From NCBI GenBank assembly GCA_036163455.1, contig JAYZKL010000036.1:1-56838 (forward strand): a stretch of 56,838 nucleotides of DNA, given 5' to 3'. The position numbers and the translations under genes were made by a program. This stretch comes from GCA-2701705 sp036163455. GTDB lineage: Bacteria; Pseudomonadota; Gammaproteobacteria; GCA-002705445; GCA-002716945. Shown here one piece after another: positions 17,761 through 26,397 of the stretch. Position 1 is the stretch's first letter; every line of letters begins with the position of its first letter. The notes under the pieces are model-generated. The model was not told the DNA's origin. It ran no database searches and saw nothing but the letters and a program-made list of their open reading frames with translations.

Positions 17761-19001
17761 TTTTCATCTAAATTATATTTCTTTTCATCTAACATATTTT
17801 CACTTTTAGCAACAATACATGTGATACAAGTGTCGCCTGTTACATTTACACTTGTCCTAATCATATCTAACAATCTATCAACACCAAGCAACAAAGTAAT
17901 GCCTTCTAAAGGTATCCCTATTTCTGTCAGTATAATTGATAACATCAAAATTCCTGCACTTGGTATCCCTGCGGTTCCAATAGAAGCTAGAGTTGCTGTT
18001 ATAATTATTGTAATGTAATCATTCAATGAGAGGTCAATTCCGTAAAAAGTTGCCAGGAAGTAAGTAGCACACCCTTGCATAATTGCAGTACCATCCATAT
18101 TTATGGTAGCGCCTAGAGGTATTGAAAAAGAAGCTACAGATTTTTTAACACCAAATTTATTTATAACAGCATTTAATGTAAAAGGTATAGATGCGTTGCT
18201 GCTAGCTGTACTAAAAGTAAAGATAAGGATAGATTTAATTTTATTGTAGAACCTTTTCAAATTTAGAGATGTAAATAGCTGAAGAAGAATTGAGTATGTA
18301 ATTGTAAAGTGCAACATTAATACAAAAATAACAAGGAAAAAGTACTTTGCTAATGGTATAAAAACCTCTATTCCTTGAGTTGCAAATGTTTTGGCTAATA
18401 AACAGAAAACAGCAATAGGAGTCAATTTAATAATTAATATAACTAACTTATTAAGAATTTTATTTAAATCATCAATCAAATCTATATAGACTTTAATTTC
18501 TTCTTTTATTAATGATGCAGCTATACCAAGGAAGATAGCAAAAACTAATACATGTATAACATTACCATCAGCCAGCGATGCAAAAAAATTTTCTGGGAAA
18601 AAAGTTAAAATATAGTTTTTTGGTTCAGGGATATCAGTATTTAAAACTAAGCTTGTTCCTAAATTTAGATTTTGTTGATCATAACCAACTAGCGTTGACG
18701 ATAATAGTGCTAAAGAAATTGCAACTATTGTTGTTAATATATAAAGAGTAATTGTTTTTAGACCAATTCTTCCTAATGCAGATGTATCATTAATAGAAAC
18801 AATACCAGAAATTAGTGAGACAAAAATTAAAGGGAGTACAATCATTTTTAAAAGCAAAATGAAAATTGTAGCTAAAGTGGTAAAAATATTTTCAATTAAA
18901 AAGGTTTCAATTAATTCATTTGGGATAATAAATACATTTAATGCAAGTCCAAAAAAAATACCAAATAGCATTGAATAAAGGACTTGTTTTGTAAAACTCA
19001 T
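17757..19001 (-). CDS. Dicarboxylate/amino acid:cation symporter (DAACS, GltP-like)
   Basis: The 414-residue protein has the glutamate-transporter fold: six N-terminal helices, then two re-entrant hairpins. Family motifs are TASSNASIPFTLN (hairpin 1), GATINMDGTAIMQG (helix 7), GIPSAGILML (hairpin 2) and LLDMIRTSVNVTGD (helix 8). The Arg in DMIRTSVN is the residue that contacts the acidic side chain in GltPh, so glutamate, aspartate or a C4-dicarboxylate is the likely substrate. It lies 5 bases after tpx on the same strand. Confidence 0.93.
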   Translation of the reverse strand: MSFTKQVLYSMLFGIFFGLALNVFIIPNELIETFLIENIFTTLATIFILLLKMIVLPLIFVSLISGIVSINDTSALGRIGLKTITLYILTTIVAISLALLSSTLVGYDQQNLNLGTSLVLNTDIPEPKNYILTFFPENFFASLADGNVIHVLVFAIFLGIAASLIKEEIKVYIDLIDDLNKILNKLVILIIKLTPIAVFCLLAKTFATQGIEVFIPLAKYFFLVIFVLMLHFTITYSILLQLFTSLNLKRFYNKIKSILIFTFSTASSNASIPFTLNAVINKFGVKKSVASFSIPLGATINMDGTAIMQGCATYFLATFYGIDLSLNDYITIIITATLASIGTAGIPSAGILMLSIILTEIGIPLEGITLLLGVDRLLDMIRTSVNVTGDTCITCIVAKSENMLDEKKYNLDEN

Positions 19002-19006
19002 TTAAA

Positions 19007-19507
19007 CTATTTTAAACAATTGAGTACGGCATCATAATCAGGTTCTTCTGCAATCTCTTTGACGAGTTGTGAATGGATTACCATATTATGTTTATCTATT
19101 ACTATTACAGCCCTTGCCGTAATACCGGCTAACGGACCATCTTCAATTAATACTCCATAGTCTTTAGCAAAATTTCTTGATCGCATCATTGATAAAGGTT
19201 TAATATTATCTAACTTTTCAGATGAACAAAAACGTGCCATTGCAAATGGTAAATCTGCAGAAATAGTTAAAATAACTGTATCAGGAAAAGAGGTTGCTTT
19301 TTCATTAAAAAGTTTTGTTGAAGTTTGACAAACTGGTGTGTCTAAACTTGGGACAACGCTTAATATTTTATTTTTACCTTTAAAATTATCTAGAGTTACG
19401 TCATCTAAATTTTCGCCAACTAAAATAAAATCTGGAGCCTTGTCGCCAACTTTTGGTACATCACCTATTGTATTTATTTCATTCCCTTTTAAAGTAATTT
19501 TAGTCAT
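19007..19507 (-). CDS. tpx: Thiol peroxidase (atypical 2-Cys peroxiredoxin)
   Basis: Tpx reduces hydrogen and lipid peroxides using thioredoxin. The 166-residue protein has the peroxidatic Cys60 in PSLDTPVCQTST and the resolving Cys94 in ARFCSSE, with the expected 34-residue spacing. It is upstream of the DAACS symporter gene on the same strand and divergent from rlmE. Confidence 0.97.
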   Translation of the reverse strand: MTKITLKGNEINTIGDVPKVGDKAPDFILVGENLDDVTLDNFKGKNKILSVVPSLDTPVCQTSTKLFNEKATSFPDTVILTISADLPFAMARFCSSEKLDNIKPLSMMRSRNFAKDYGVLIEDGPLAGITARAVIVIDKHNMVIHSQLVKEIAEEPDYDAVLNCLK

Positions 19508-19561
19508 TCAATTATACTAACAATCTTAATGTATCTATTCAATGATAATGACTGAAAGTGA

Positions 19562-19567
19562 TATAAT
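19562..19567 (+). promoter_or_regulatory. Candidate -10 element for rlmE
   Basis: TATAAT lies 10 bases before the preferred rlmE start at 19578. A transcript from it would start near 19574 and exclude the two upstream in-frame ATGs (19542 and 19548). A weak TTCAAT sits 18 bases upstream as a -35. Confidence 0.35.
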
Positions 19568-19577
19568 AAAACATGTA

Positions 19578-20198
19578 ATGAGTAAGAATAAGAGAACTAC
19601 AAATTGGCTTACAAAACATAAAAATGATCCTTTTGTAAAAAAATCAAAAAAAGACAATTATAGATCCCGTGCTGTTTATAAGTTAATTGAAATTAATGAA
19701 AAATATAAAATATTTTCAAACTCTACATTCGTTATAGATTTGGGTTGTTGTCCTGGCTCCTGGTCGCAATATGCCAGTAAGCAAAAAAATATAAAAAAAA
19801 TAGTTGGAATAGATGTTTTGGAAATGACGCCAATAAACCTGGTAGATTTTATACAGGGTGATATTAATAATCCCGAAATTCTTCAAAAGGTTTTATTTGA
19901 AAATAAATGTAAAGCGGGGGTTGTATTATCTGATATTGCACCCAATATTACAGGTATAGGAGTGATAGATCAGGGAAATTTTACGATTTTGGCTGATACT
20001 GTCATGGAATTTTGCACAAAAATGCTTAAAGAGGATGGCTTTTTGATTATGAAATACTTTAGTGGCTCTAGCTCTACTGACGTACAGGAAAATCTAAAAA
20101 AACACTTTAGAAAAGTAAGTGTTTTTAAACCAGCGTCATCAAAAAAAATAAGTAATGAAATATACCTTATTTGTAATAACTTTAAACCATTGATATGA
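19578..20198 (+). CDS. rlmE: 23S rRNA 2'-O-uridine U2552 methyltransferase (FtsJ/RrmJ)
   Basis: RlmE methylates U2552 of 23S rRNA in late 50S assembly. From ATG 19578 the protein is 206 residues and starts like the family (MSKNKRTTNWL, then RSRAVYKLIEI). Upstream in-frame ATGs at 19542 and 19548 would add 10-12 residues without family support. The SAM-binding VIDLGCCPGSWSQYA, the VLSDIAPN segment and the MKYFSG lysine are present. It is followed after 62 bases by ftsH, a standard gammaproteobacterial pairing. Confidence 0.93.
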   Translation: MSKNKRTTNWLTKHKNDPFVKKSKKDNYRSRAVYKLIEINEKYKIFSNSTFVIDLGCCPGSWSQYASKQKNIKKIVGIDVLEMTPINLVDFIQGDINNPEILQKVLFENKCKAGVVLSDIAPNITGIGVIDQGNFTILADTVMEFCTKMLKEDGFLIMKYFSGSSSTDVQENLKKHFRKVSVFKPASSKKISNEIYLICNNFKPLI

Positions 20199-20204
20199 TG
20201 AAAT

Positions 20205-20233
20205 TTGACAATAACTTAACTAAAACTTAGAAT
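20205..20233 (+). promoter_or_regulatory. Sigma-70 type promoter of ftsH
   Basis: TTGACA (20205-20210), a 17-base spacer and TAGAAT (20228-20233) make the best consensus promoter in the window. Transcription should start near 20240, giving a leader of about 20 bases with the ribosome-binding site AAAGGA before the ATG at 20261. It does not resemble a heat-shock sigma-32 promoter. Confidence 0.7.
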
Positions 20234-20241
20234 GATTCTAA
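20227..20241 (+). promoter_or_regulatory. Perfect palindrome over the ftsH -10 and start site
   Basis: TTAGAATGATTCTAA is a perfect inverted repeat with 7-base arms and a single central base. It spans the -10 hexamer to the predicted start site, the usual place for a repressor operator. No regulator is identified. Confidence 0.45.
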
Positions 20242-20260
20242 TATCTACAAAGGAAAAATA

Positions 20261-22171
20261 ATGGGCGATCTTTTAAAAAATTTAGCGGTGTGGACAATTA
20301 TAGCAGTGATTATAATGTCGCTGTTCTCAGGTATTGGTGTTCGTAATTCATCGATAAGTGAATTTAATTATACAGAATTTAATGGTTTGGTTGAAAAAGG
20401 GCAAGTTTCTGAAGTTACTATTTCTGGAAGAGAAATAGAGGGAAGACTAACATCTGGTGAATCTTTTAAAACTTATAGCCCAGAGACCGATAATTCAGCT
20501 TTGGTCGGTGATTTATTAAAAAATAATGTTAAGATAAATGGAAAACCGCCTGAAAAACAATCTTTCTTAGCTCAAATCTTTTTACATTGGTTTCCATTTT
20601 TGCTCTTAATTGGAGTTTGGATATTTTTTATGAGACAGATGCAAGGTGGTGGTGGAACCAGAGGCGCGATGTCTTTTGGTAAAAGTAAAGCAAAAATGCA
20701 GACTGAGGACCAGGTTAAAGTTACATTCAACGATGTAGCTGGTGTGGAGGAAGCTAAAGAAGAAGTAAAAGAATTAGTAGATTTTTTAAAGGACCCAGCA
20801 AAGTTTCAAAACCTTGGTGGAAAAATTCCAACAGGCGTTTTAATGGTAGGTTCTCCTGGGACAGGAAAAACTTTGCTTGCAAGAGCTATTGCTGGTGAAG
20901 CAAAAGTTCCATTTTTCACAATATCAGGTTCAGACTTTGTAGAAATGTTTGTAGGTGTTGGTGCTTCACGTGTCAGAGACATGTTTGAACAAGCAAAAAA
21001 ACATGCACCTTGTATTATATTCATTGATGAGATTGATGCTGTAGGACGTCATAGAGGAGCAGGATTAGGTGGCGGACATGATGAGCGCGAACAAACACTA
21101 AACCAACTATTAGTTGAAATGGATGGTTTTGAAGGTAATGAAGCCGTTATTGTTGTTGCAGCAACGAATAGACCGGATGTTCTTGATCCAGCTTTATTAC
21201 GTCCAGGTAGATTTGATAGGCAAGTTGTTGTACCGCTTCCAGATATTCGTGGCAGAGAACAAATTTTAAAAGTCCATGTTAGGAAAATACCAATTGCTAA
21301 TGATGTTAAACCTAAAATTATTGCGAGAGGAACACCGGGTTTTTCAGGAGCTGATCTTGCAAATTTAGCTAATGAAGCGGCATTATTTGCTGCTAGAGCA
21401 AACAAAAAAGTTGTTGATATGGAAGACTTTGAAAAAGCTAAAGATAAAATTATGATGGGCGGCGAAAGAAGATCAATGGTGATGAATGATGATGAGAAAA
21501 AACTTACCGCATATCATGAAGCCGGCCATGCTATAGTTGGGAAACTAGTTCCTAGTCATGACCCAGTTTATAAGGTTAGCATTATACCTAGAGGAAGAGC
21601 ACTTGGGGTAACAATGTTTTTACCCGAAGAAGATAGATATAGTAATAGTCGTGAAAGAATAAAGAGTATGATAGCTGCTTTATTTGGAGGAAGGGTTGCC
21701 GAAGAACAGATTTTTGGATTGGATGCTGTAACAACTGGTGCGTCTAATGATATTGAAAGGGCTACAGATTTAGCAAGAAACATGGTTACTAAGTGGGGTT
21801 TATCTGAAAAAATGGGCCCGCTTGCATACAACGAAGAACAAAATGAAGTTTTCTTAGGTAAATCAGTTTCTCAACATAAAAATGTTTCTGATGAAACAGC
21901 ACATGCAATAGATTCTGAAATAAAAAGAATTATTGATACTGAATATAAGCGTGCTACTAAACTTATTAAAGATAATATTAAGAAGATGCATACAATGGCA
22001 GAAGCGCTTATTAAGTATGAAACAATAGATTCCAAACAAATTGAAGATATCATGGCTGGAAAAAAACCAGGAGCTCCTGAAGGCTGGTCGGATGATGATA
22101 CATCTGGGGAAAGTGGTGCAACTCCAGGGACTAGAGGAAAAGGAGATGCTGCGCCAAACCCTGTTTCTTAA
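20261..22171 (+). CDS. ftsH: ATP-dependent zinc metalloprotease FtsH
   Basis: FtsH is the membrane-bound AAA+ protease that degrades damaged membrane proteins and regulators such as LpxC. The 636-residue chain has two N-terminal membrane helices (about 8-25 and 106-125) around a periplasmic segment. It then has Walker A GSPGTGKT (197-204), Walker B IIFIDEID (252-259), the second region of homology (NRPDVLDPALLRPGRFDR) and the zinc site HEAGH (419-423). The tail after about residue 605 is Gly/Ser-rich and variable. A good ribosome-binding site (AAAGGA) and a near-consensus promoter precede it. Confidence 0.99.
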   Translation: MGDLLKNLAVWTIIAVIIMSLFSGIGVRNSSISEFNYTEFNGLVEKGQVSEVTISGREIEGRLTSGESFKTYSPETDNSALVGDLLKNNVKINGKPPEKQSFLAQIFLHWFPFLLLIGVWIFFMRQMQGGGGTRGAMSFGKSKAKMQTEDQVKVTFNDVAGVEEAKEEVKELVDFLKDPAKFQNLGGKIPTGVLMVGSPGTGKTLLARAIAGEAKVPFFTISGSDFVEMFVGVGASRVRDMFEQAKKHAPCIIFIDEIDAVGRHRGAGLGGGHDEREQTLNQLLVEMDGFEGNEAVIVVAATNRPDVLDPALLRPGRFDRQVVVPLPDIRGREQILKVHVRKIPIANDVKPKIIARGTPGFSGADLANLANEAALFAARANKKVVDMEDFEKAKDKIMMGGERRSMVMNDDEKKLTAYHEAGHAIVGKLVPSHDPVYKVSIIPRGRALGVTMFLPEEDRYSNSRERIKSMIAALFGGRVAEEQIFGLDAVTTGASNDIERATDLARNMVTKWGLSEKMGPLAYNEEQNEVFLGKSVSQHKNVSDETAHAIDSEIKRIIDTEYKRATKLIKDNIKKMHTMAEALIKYETIDSKQIEDIMAGKKPGAPEGWSDDDTSGESGATPGTRGKGDAAPNPVS

Positions 22172-22235
22172 AAACTAATAAAGTTTAACTCTACATATAT
22201 AGACATTGTATGCTGTTGGCTTTTATACTTCAGTG

Positions 22236-23057
22236 ATGAGTTTAGAATTAAACGCAAATCAAAAACCTCTTGTAATGGGCATTCTAAATATTACACCTGA
22301 TTCTTTTTCTGATGGTGGTAAATATATACAAACTAATCAAGCTTTAGATCATGCTTTAAGAATGATTGAAGATGGGGTAGACATTATAGATATTGGTGGC
22401 GAGTCATCTAGACCAGGTTCAAAAGGTGTTTCATCTCAAGAAGAGATTGATAGAGTAATACCAGTCATTGAGAAAATAAGAAGTGATTCGAATATACCAA
22501 TTTCAGTTGACACAACAAAACCCAGCGTCATGTCAGAAGCGGTAAAATTTGATATTCAAATTATAAATGACATATCTTCTCTCAAGGATGAAGATGCATT
22601 TTCAGTTTTGAAAAATAATAATATCTATATATGCCTTATGCATATGAAAGGAACTCCAAAAAACATGCAAGACAATCCTAAATATGACGATGTTGTTGAA
22701 GAAGTCAAAGGTTTTTTGGAAGAGAAAATCAACCTTTGTGTTAAGAGAGGTATTTTAAAAGAAAGGTTAATCATTGATCCTGGTTTTGGATTTGGTAAAA
22801 CTCTTGATCATAATTATTTATTACTTAAAAATTTACAAAAGATTAAAAATTTACATAATAACTTGTTAGTGGGTATTTCAAGAAAAAGTATGATTGGAAA
22901 TTTACTTAATAAAGATCCTAAACAAAGATTACATGGTTCCTTAGCTGCTACCTTACTATCAATTTATAATGGTGCTAATATTATTAGGACACATGATGTT
23001 CGTGAAACTAAACTTTTATTAAATATAACTAAAGAAATCAGGAGTTTAAATTCATGA
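22236..23057 (+). CDS. folP: Dihydropteroate synthase
   Basis: FolP joins p-aminobenzoate to the pterin pyrophosphate in folate synthesis and is the sulfonamide target. The ATG at 22236 gives 273 residues beginning MSLELNANQKPLVMGILN. A TTG further upstream (22206) would only add a tail not expected in the family. Signatures MGILNITPDSFSDGG and DIIDIGGESSRPGS are intact, as is the DPGFGFGKT loop. It overlaps glmM at ATGA. Confidence 0.96.
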   Translation: MSLELNANQKPLVMGILNITPDSFSDGGKYIQTNQALDHALRMIEDGVDIIDIGGESSRPGSKGVSSQEEIDRVIPVIEKIRSDSNIPISVDTTKPSVMSEAVKFDIQIINDISSLKDEDAFSVLKNNNIYICLMHMKGTPKNMQDNPKYDDVVEEVKGFLEEKINLCVKRGILKERLIIDPGFGFGKTLDHNYLLLKNLQKIKNLHNNLLVGISRKSMIGNLLNKDPKQRLHGSLAATLLSIYNGANIIRTHDVRETKLLLNITKEIRSLNS

Positions 23058-24463
23058 AATTGTTTGGAACAGATGGTATTAGAGGCAAGGTTGGTGAATC
23101 TCCAATCACAACAGTTGATATGAAAAAAATTGGCTTTGCTATTGCGAAAAGCATGCCGGGGGAAATAGTACATATTTCAAATGATGGAAGAGAATCATCT
23201 TACTTAATACAGCTGGGTTTGGAAGAGGGAATATTGAACTTCGAATTCAATGAAGTACAGCGTCATGGCTTACTATCTACGCCTGCACTTAGCTATTTTC
23301 TCAATAGAAGTCGTTCCAACGAATTGAAGTGTGGCATACAAATAACAGCATCACACAACCCTTATCAAGACAATGGTATAAAAGTTTTTGATAATAATGG
23401 TTTAAAAATAACAGAAGAACAGGAGAGTAGGATTGAGTATATTTATAATAATTGTAATAATCGTTATGGTAATAAGAATTTTTTCGAAGATTTCCGTGCA
23501 GAGTTTACAAAAAAACCCAGATCTAATAACACTTCTAGTGATCTATATGTTCAGGCTGCAAGAAACTATTTAAGAGATAAAATACAAAATAAAAATAATG
23601 CGAAGATGTTAATAATGATTGACTGTGCTAATGGAGCTACATCAGAACATGTTGCAGAAATTTTTAATGGAACAGATGCAGACAACATAATTGATGTTAT
23701 ATCTATACATGATCAACCAGATGGGAAAAATATAAATGAAAAGTGCGGGGCGACACATATAGAGACATTAATAAAAGAAATAGCATCACATAATAAAGTT
23801 AATGAAACAAAGATTGATTTAGGTGTTGCATTTGACGGTGATGGAGATAGAGCAATATTTGTAACTACAAATGGAGATGTTGTTGATGGAGATGAGATTT
23901 TATATATATTTAGTAAATTTAGAAAAAAATATAAAAATTATGAAGGACCGGTTGTTGGAACATTGATGACAAACTATGGAATACAGTCGGCATATGAAGC
24001 GCTAGGCATTAACTTTCATGCAACAAATATCGGTGATAAATTTGTTTATAATAAAATGGAAGAAATAAATGCAGAAATCGGTGGTGAATCTTCTGGCCAT
24101 ATTATTACAACTGATTTCATAGATATACCAATTGGTGATGGAATAATAACTTTAATTAACTTACTTGAAGTATTGTCAAAATCAAAAGAAAAAAACCTAA
24201 ATGATTTAAAAAAAATAACTTCAAAACATATAATTCCAAGCAAATTAATAAATATACCAGTATCAGATAAAGATAAATTTATGAAGGATATGATAAATCA
24301 GAAAGTTTTTTCAGAGTTAGAACGCAAAGTAATTAATTCTGGAAGAGTTTTAATCAGAGCATCTGGAACTGAAAATCTTATAAGACTACTAATTGAACAT
24401 CAGGATTTAAATGAAATAAATAAGTTAGAAAAGTATTTCTGTGATAACATACAAAAAACATAA
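23054..24463 (+). CDS. glmM: Phosphoglucosamine mutase
   Basis: GlmM converts glucosamine 6-phosphate to glucosamine 1-phosphate for UDP-GlcNAc, feeding peptidoglycan and LPS synthesis. The 469-residue protein starts LFGTDGIRG. It has the phosphoserine loop ITASHNPYQDNG (Ser100), the metal loop DGDGDR, the sugar loop GGESSGH and the C-terminal phosphate loop RASGTENLIR. It is slightly longer than the usual 445 residues. folP overlaps it, and tpiA follows after 9 bases. Confidence 0.97.
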   Translation: MKLFGTDGIRGKVGESPITTVDMKKIGFAIAKSMPGEIVHISNDGRESSYLIQLGLEEGILNFEFNEVQRHGLLSTPALSYFLNRSRSNELKCGIQITASHNPYQDNGIKVFDNNGLKITEEQESRIEYIYNNCNNRYGNKNFFEDFRAEFTKKPRSNNTSSDLYVQAARNYLRDKIQNKNNAKMLIMIDCANGATSEHVAEIFNGTDADNIIDVISIHDQPDGKNINEKCGATHIETLIKEIASHNKVNETKIDLGVAFDGDGDRAIFVTTNGDVVDGDEILYIFSKFRKKYKNYEGPVVGTLMTNYGIQSAYEALGINFHATNIGDKFVYNKMEEINAEIGGESSGHIITTDFIDIPIGDGIITLINLLEVLSKSKEKNLNDLKKITSKHIIPSKLINIPVSDKDKFMKDMINQKVFSELERKVINSGRVLIRASGTENLIRLLIEHQDLNEINKLEKYFCDNIQKT

Positions 24464-24472
24464 CTATCTAGA

Positions 24473-25237
24473 ATGAAAAATTATTTAATAGCAGCTAATT
24501 GGAAACAAAATGGAAATTTAAAATCTCTTTCTCATTTGACTAGAAATATAATAGCTCTTTCGAGCAAAAGAAAAATTAGGCATAAAATAATATTATTTCC
24601 GCCAGCGATTTATTTATTCAATATTGATTCTTTAATTAAAAACAAAAAAAATATCCTTTTAGGAGTTCAAAATATATCACCCTATAATGATGGAGCTTTT
24701 ACTGGTGAAGTTTCATCAAAGATGGCAAAGGATAGTGGTTGTAATTATGTTATTATTGGCCACTCTGAAAGACGCCATATTTTTGGAGAAAGTGATTTAG
24801 AAATACAATCTAAAGTTTCAGCTTCCAATGATATGAAAATGAATATTATACTTTGTGTAGGTGAAACAGCTTCAGAAAGAAGGAAAAAAATGACTAAAAA
24901 AGTAATCACCAAACAATTAAGAACAGCTTTATTTCCACTAAGAAATAAGTTGAGAAAAAGTCTACAAAAACTTGTTATAGCTTATGAGCCAGTTTGGGCA
25001 ATAGGTACTGGGAAAAATGCAACAACAGAGCAAATAAGTGATATTCATAATTACATAGCTAAGTCTTTATCGAATATCTTTGGAAGAAATTCTTTGAAAA
25101 TAAAAATCTTATATGGAGGAAGTGTAAATACTGCAAATGCTAAAACAATTTTAGAGCTTGATAGCGTAGATGGTGCATTAGTTGGTGGCGCATCGTTGCA
25201 AGCAAAAAAATTTATTGAAATTTGTTCATCAATTTGA
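24473..25237 (+). CDS. tpiA: Triosephosphate isomerase
   Basis: TpiA interconverts dihydroxyacetone phosphate and glyceraldehyde 3-phosphate. The 254-residue TIM barrel has the catalytic Lys11 (AANWKQNG), His in IIGHSERR, Glu in AYEPVWAIGTGK and the phosphate-binding LYGGSVN and GALVGGASL segments. The glmM-tpiA-secG order is conserved in gammaproteobacteria. Confidence 0.98.
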   Translation: MKNYLIAANWKQNGNLKSLSHLTRNIIALSSKRKIRHKIILFPPAIYLFNIDSLIKNKKNILLGVQNISPYNDGAFTGEVSSKMAKDSGCNYVIIGHSERRHIFGESDLEIQSKVSASNDMKMNIILCVGETASERRKKMTKKVITKQLRTALFPLRNKLRKSLQKLVIAYEPVWAIGTGKNATTEQISDIHNYIAKSLSNIFGRNSLKIKILYGGSVNTANAKTILELDSVDGALVGGASLQAKKFIEICSSI

Positions 25238-25250
25238 GATAACTAACATC

Positions 25251-25574
25251 ATGCAAACAATTATTTTAACCATACATATTATTCTTTCGATTGCTTTAAT
25301 AGTTTTAATACTAGTTCAGCATGGGAAAGGTGCAGATGCTGGAGCTGCATTTGGTAGTGGCGCTTCATCAACTGTCTTTGGTGCAAGGGGAAGTGCAACA
25401 TTTTTAACAAAACTTACAACCATAATAGCATTAACTTTTTTTGTCACTAGCCTTTCATTAGCATATTTTGCAAGCGTTAAAAGAACAGATGAAAAAGGAT
25501 TAATAGAAAAAGAAATTGTAACTGAACCTCAACAGATCAAACCTAAATCAGATGAACTCAAAGATCTTCCATAA
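25251..25574 (+). CDS. secG: Preprotein translocase subunit SecG
   Basis: SecG is the small auxiliary membrane subunit of the SecYEG channel. The ATG at 25251 gives 107 residues starting MQTIILTIHIILSIALI. A longer frame from 25182 would overlap tpiA by more than 50 bases and is rejected. Two membrane helices (about 3-22 and 52-70) flank the conserved loop LVQHGKGADAGAAFG. The hydrophilic tail is Lys/Glu-rich. tRNA-Leu begins 4 bases after the stop. Confidence 0.95.
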   Translation: MQTIILTIHIILSIALIVLILVQHGKGADAGAAFGSGASSTVFGARGSATFLTKLTTIIALTFFVTSLSLAYFASVKRTDEKGLIEKEIVTEPQQIKPKSDELKDLP

Positions 25575-25578
25575 TTTC

Positions 25579-25661
25579 GCCGATGTGGTGGAACCTGGTA
25601 GACACGCTGTCTTGAGGGGGCAGTGACGCAAGTCGTGCCGGTTCGAGTCCGGCCATCGGCA
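25579..25661 (+). tRNA. tRNA-Leu (anticodon GAG)
   Basis: An 83-base class II tRNA. The acceptor arms GCCGATG and CATCGGC pair perfectly. The anticodon stem CTGTC/GGCAG encloses TTGAGGG, giving anticodon GAG (reads CUC/CUU). It has a long variable arm and the T-loop GTTCGAGTCC. The 3' CCA is not encoded, since the discriminator A is followed by ATTT. The location between secG and nuoA is the classic gammaproteobacterial one. Confidence 0.96.
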
Positions 25662-25663
25662 AT

Positions 25664-26245
25664 TTATGGAACAATCCAATTTCCTTTGAAAGAATTTTCT
25701 TTGTTAAATAATACACGTCTATGACCTGAGCTAGATAAGTATAACCATTCTATTTTATTAATAGTTACATTTACAAATGAAAAATTTTTACTAATCTCAG
25801 TTGTTTCTTTCAAAGAAATATCTTCAGGATCTTTGATTAATGTGCCTGGTTCTTTATTATAAAGATAACAATCACGTGAATCTTGGCTCATCCTCATCCA
25901 AATTTCTTGACAAACTTTATCTGAATTATAAATTTTTGCATCCCCTGAGATTCTTATTTGTATTTTCTCAGCTTCACTATAAAATAAACACTCAACATTA
26001 GAATTATGTTTAATTTCTTTAATTTTTTTTGACAAGTTATTAGTATGAAAAGAAATAGTTAAATTATTTTTATCGCATTCTCTTAAAACAACTGTTCTTG
26101 CAGAAACAGAGCCATTGCATATGGTTGCAAGTGTAAAAGTATGAAATCCAGAATTTCTATTATTCATTCCGTCGATTAGTTTTTCCCAAATAATTTCGTA
26201 AATTTGACTAATATCATTGTAGTGTTTAGGGTTTTTTATTGACAT
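25664..26245 (-). CDS. Pyridoxamine 5'-phosphate oxidase-like flavoprotein
   Basis: The 193-residue protein has the split-barrel FMN-binding fold of the PNPOx superfamily. Markers are FTLATICNGSVSARTVVLREC (phosphate-binding strand), SFHTNNLSKKIKEI, RISGDAKIY and the end SSSGHRRVLFN. Length and pattern fit the general PNPOx-like group (Alr4036 type) better than PdxH, because the PdxH C-terminal substrate signature is not seen. The substrate is unknown. It is inserted against the strand between tRNA-Leu (2-base gap) and the nuo promoter region. Confidence 0.75.
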   Translation of the reverse strand: MSIKNPKHYNDISQIYEIIWEKLIDGMNNRNSGFHTFTLATICNGSVSARTVVLRECDKNNLTISFHTNNLSKKIKEIKHNSNVECLFYSEAEKIQIRISGDAKIYNSDKVCQEIWMRMSQDSRDCYLYNKEPGTLIKDPEDISLKETTEISKNFSFVNVTINKIEWLYLSSSGHRRVLFNKENSFKGNWIVP

Positions 26246-26397
26246 TTTTTTACAAAATTTATTTAGTTATATATTATTTAAATATTTTTTAAAAGGGAAT
26301 CAAAAAAATGCATATAAAATGCCTTAAGCTAGATATTACATTGCCAGCATATAGTATGTATCAGTTTATTAGGCTATAATTCAAACAGGAGAAATAT
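26246..26397. promoter_or_regulatory. Intergenic region upstream of nuoA with -10 and RBS
   Basis: This 152-base AT-rich gap must hold the nuo operon promoter. TATAAT at 26375-26380 is the best -10, but no good -35 is spaced correctly, and the resulting leader would be about 11 bases. A second option is TTGCCA (26341-26346) as -35 with an AT-rich -10 near 26365. AGGAG at 26387-26391 is a clear Shine-Dalgarno for nuoA. A direct repeat AAAATGC occurs at 26305 and 26316, 11 bases apart. Confidence 0.4.

Noticed and set aside
26305..26322. Direct repeat AAAATGC spaced 11 bases upstream of nuoA as an activator site
   Set aside because: Two short AT-rich copies are expected by chance; there is no further support.
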